The position numbers were made by a program, and so were the translations under genes. The notes under the pieces were generated by a model that did no database searches, was not told the origin of the DNA, and saw nothing but the letters and a program-made list of their open reading frames with translations. From Streptomyces sp. A0958 (lineage in GTDB: Bacteria > Actinomycetota > Actinomycetes > Streptomycetales > Streptomycetaceae): a stretch of 64,000 nucleotides of DNA. Positions within the stretch are counted from its first letter, which is position 1. Every line of letters begins with the position of its first letter. Location: positions 1 to 64,000 of the forward strand of contig NZ_SSBK01000017.1 of assembly GCF_004795035.1 (NCBI RefSeq), in the 5' to 3' direction. Of this stretch, positions 62,681-64,000 are shown in pieces.

Positions 62681-64000
62681 TCAGATCTGACCTTCCTCCA
62701 GCATTTCGGTCACCAGGGCGGCGATGCGGGAGCGCTCGGAGCGCGTGAGCGTCACGTGCGCGAAGAGCGGGTGCCCCTTCAGCTTCTCGACCACGGCGAC
62801 CACGCCGTCGTACCGGCCGACCCTGAGGTTGTCCCGCTGGGCCACGTCGTGCGTGAGCACCACGCGCGAGTTCGTCCCGATCCGGGACAACACGGTCAGC
62901 AAGACGTTCCGTTCGAGCGACTGGGCCTCGTCGACGATCACGAAGGCGTCGTGCAGGGACCGGCCCCGGATATGGGTGAGCGGCAGGATCTCCAGCATGC
63001 CGCGCCCCAGCACCTCTTCGATCACCTCGCGTCCGGAGACGGCCGAGAGGGTGTCGAAGACGGCCTGCGCCCAGGGGCTCATCTTCTCGGCCTCGCTACC
63101 GGGGAGATAGCCGAGCTCCTGCCCGCCGACCGCGTACAGCGGACGGAAGACCATCACCTTCTTGTGCTGTCCGCGCTCCAGCACCGCTTCGAGGCCGGCG
63201 CAGAGCGCCAGCGCCGACTTGCCGGTGCCGGCCCGGCCGCCCAGCGACACGATCCCGACCTCCTGGTCCAGGAGGAGGTCGAGGGCGATGCGCTGCTCGG
63301 CGCTGCGGCCGTGGATGCCGAAGGCCTCCCGGTCGCCGCGGACGAGGCGCACCTGTCCGTCGGGCGTCACCCGGCCGAGCGCCTTGCCGCGTTCGGACTG
63401 GAGGACCAGGCCGGTGTGCACGGGCAGGTCGGCGGCCTCGGGGACGTACAGCGTCTCCTCCGCGAAGAGCAGATCGACCTGGTCGGCGGCGAGGGGCAGT
63501 TCCGCCATGCCCGTCCAGCCGGAGTCGGTGATCGCGAGTTCGGCGCGGTACTCCTCGGCGAGGAGGCCGACCGAGGACGCCTTGATGCGCAGCGGGAGGT
63601 CCTTGGAGACGACCGTGACGTCGTACCCCTCGGCCTGGAGGTTGCGCGCGACCGCGAGAATCCGTGAGTCGTTGTCCCCCAACCGGTAGCCGGCGGGCAG
63701 GACGCCGGGATCGGAGTGGTTGAGCTCGACGCGGAGCGTCCCGCCCAGGTCCCCGAGCGGGATCGGGGCGTCCAGCCGGCCGTAGCGGACCCGGAGGTCG
63801 TCCAGCAGGCGCAGGGCCTGGCGGGCGAAGTAGCCGAGCTCCGGATGGTGCCGTTTGGCCTCCAGTTCCGTGACCACGACGATCGGGAGCACGACTTCGT
63901 GCTCGTCGAAGCGGGCCATGGCGTTCGGATCGGCCAGCAGGACGCTGGTGTCGAGAACATAGGTGCGCCTGTCGGGCATGCGGCGCTTTGTGCTGGTCAC
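62681..64000 (-). CDS. PhoH-family protein with N-terminal PIN domain (reaches window edge)
   Basis: At least 439 aa. Residues 1-150 are a PIN ribonuclease-like domain ([44 protein letters not shown]). From about 225 is the PhoH ATPase: Walker [38 protein letters not shown], Walker [17 protein letters not shown], and [19 protein letters not shown]. Together this resembles PhoH2-type toxins or RNA helicase-nucleases. The frame is open to base 64000 (GTG); the start may be ATG 63979 or lie just outside the window. Confidence 0.9.
   Translation of the reverse strand: MTSTKRRMPDRRTYVLDTSVLLADPNAMARFDEHEVVLPIVVVTELEAKRHHPELGYFARQALRLLDDLRVRYGRLDAPIPLGDLGGTLRVELNHSDPGVLPAGYRLGDNDSRILAVARNLQAEGYDVTVVSKDLPLRIKASSVGLLAEEYRAELAITDSGWTGMAELPLAADQVDLLFAEETLYVPEAADLPVHTGLVLQSERGKALGRVTPDGQVRLVRGDREAFGIHGRSAEQRIALDLLLDQEVGIVSLGGRAGTGKSALALCAGLEAVLERGQHKKVMVFRPLYAVGGQELGYLPGSEAEKMSPWAQAVFDTLSAVSGREVIEEVLGRGMLEILPLTHIRGRSLHDAFVIVDEAQSLERNVLLTVLSRIGTNSRVVLTHDVAQRDNLRVGRYDGVVAVVEKLKGHPLFAHVTLTRSERSRIAALVTEMLEEGQI

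Overview
The window is high-GC actinobacterial DNA, almost certainly Streptomyces. Codon third positions are nearly all G or C, GTG starts are common, and the gene types (WhiB-like regulator, SpoIIE-type phosphatase with GAF and HATPase domains, DUF6542, DUF4245, DUF1707) are typical. From about 16.3 kb rightwards it reads as chromosomal backbone. The order ppgK, ispH, permease, xseA-xseB, nitroreductase, glpX, whiB-like gene, DUF1707 gene, class I fumarase, fumC matches, from memory, the S. coelicolor SCO504x-SCO506x neighbourhood.

Left part (377-16303): an integrated mobile element of about 15.9 kb, inserted exactly at the 3' end of ychF. A 14-bp core is repeated at 377-390 and 16290-16303. 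Read on the minus strand, both copies encode the last residues of YchF (FRFNV-stop), so insertion leaves the protein unchanged. Beside the right core lie a tyrosine integrase, an XRE-type regulator and an excisionase-like HTH gene. Next come a DUF3631 ATPase gene (frameshifted) and a mobC-relaxase pair whose relaxase tail is also frameshifted, with a candidate oriT between them. I see no FtsK-type Tra, so it looks like a mobilizable (IME-like) rather than self-transmissible element, possibly decaying. Cargo: a convergent DUF2716 gene; a four-gene cluster (unknown protein, atypical kinase-like phosphotransferase, methyltransferase, HAD-like); an XRE/TPR regulator with a NUDIX hydrolase; and, at the far left, a lower-GC divergent module. 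That module holds a 738-aa unknown protein and a PD-(D/E)XK nuclease, and abuts a truncated CPCC-family gene. It is the best candidate here for an undescribed, probably defensive, system. The DNA left of 377 has its own pair of 11-bp-spaced repeats and an intrinsic terminator, and could be native chromosome or a second element in tandem.

Middle (17.4-37 kb): an Eis-like acetyltransferase, then a siderophore-uptake operon (AraC regulator, ATPase, binding lipoprotein, fused FecCD permease, C39-peptidase-like protein). DUF6542, ppgK, ispH, an APC permease, xseA/xseB and a nitroreductase follow. A TetR regulator is divergent from two half-size ABC exporters, with two matching inverted repeats between them. 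A 19-bp tandem repeat array closes this part.

Right (37-64 kb): central metabolism and stress genes: glpX, a whiB-like gene, two unrelated fumarases (class I Fe-S and class II FumC), M18 aminopeptidase, a secreted GDSL esterase with lectin domain, a SpoIIE phosphatase, a class A penicillin-binding protein, SPFH plus ribbon-helix-helix proteins, a PadR-regulated FtsX-type ABC system, oxyR divergent from ahpCD, an AI-2E/PerM family transporter, a secreted lytic-transglycosylase-like protein with a long leader, and a PhoH-family ATPase running to the right edge. Several perfect hairpins sit between convergent genes. I saw no tRNA, rRNA or CRISPR.
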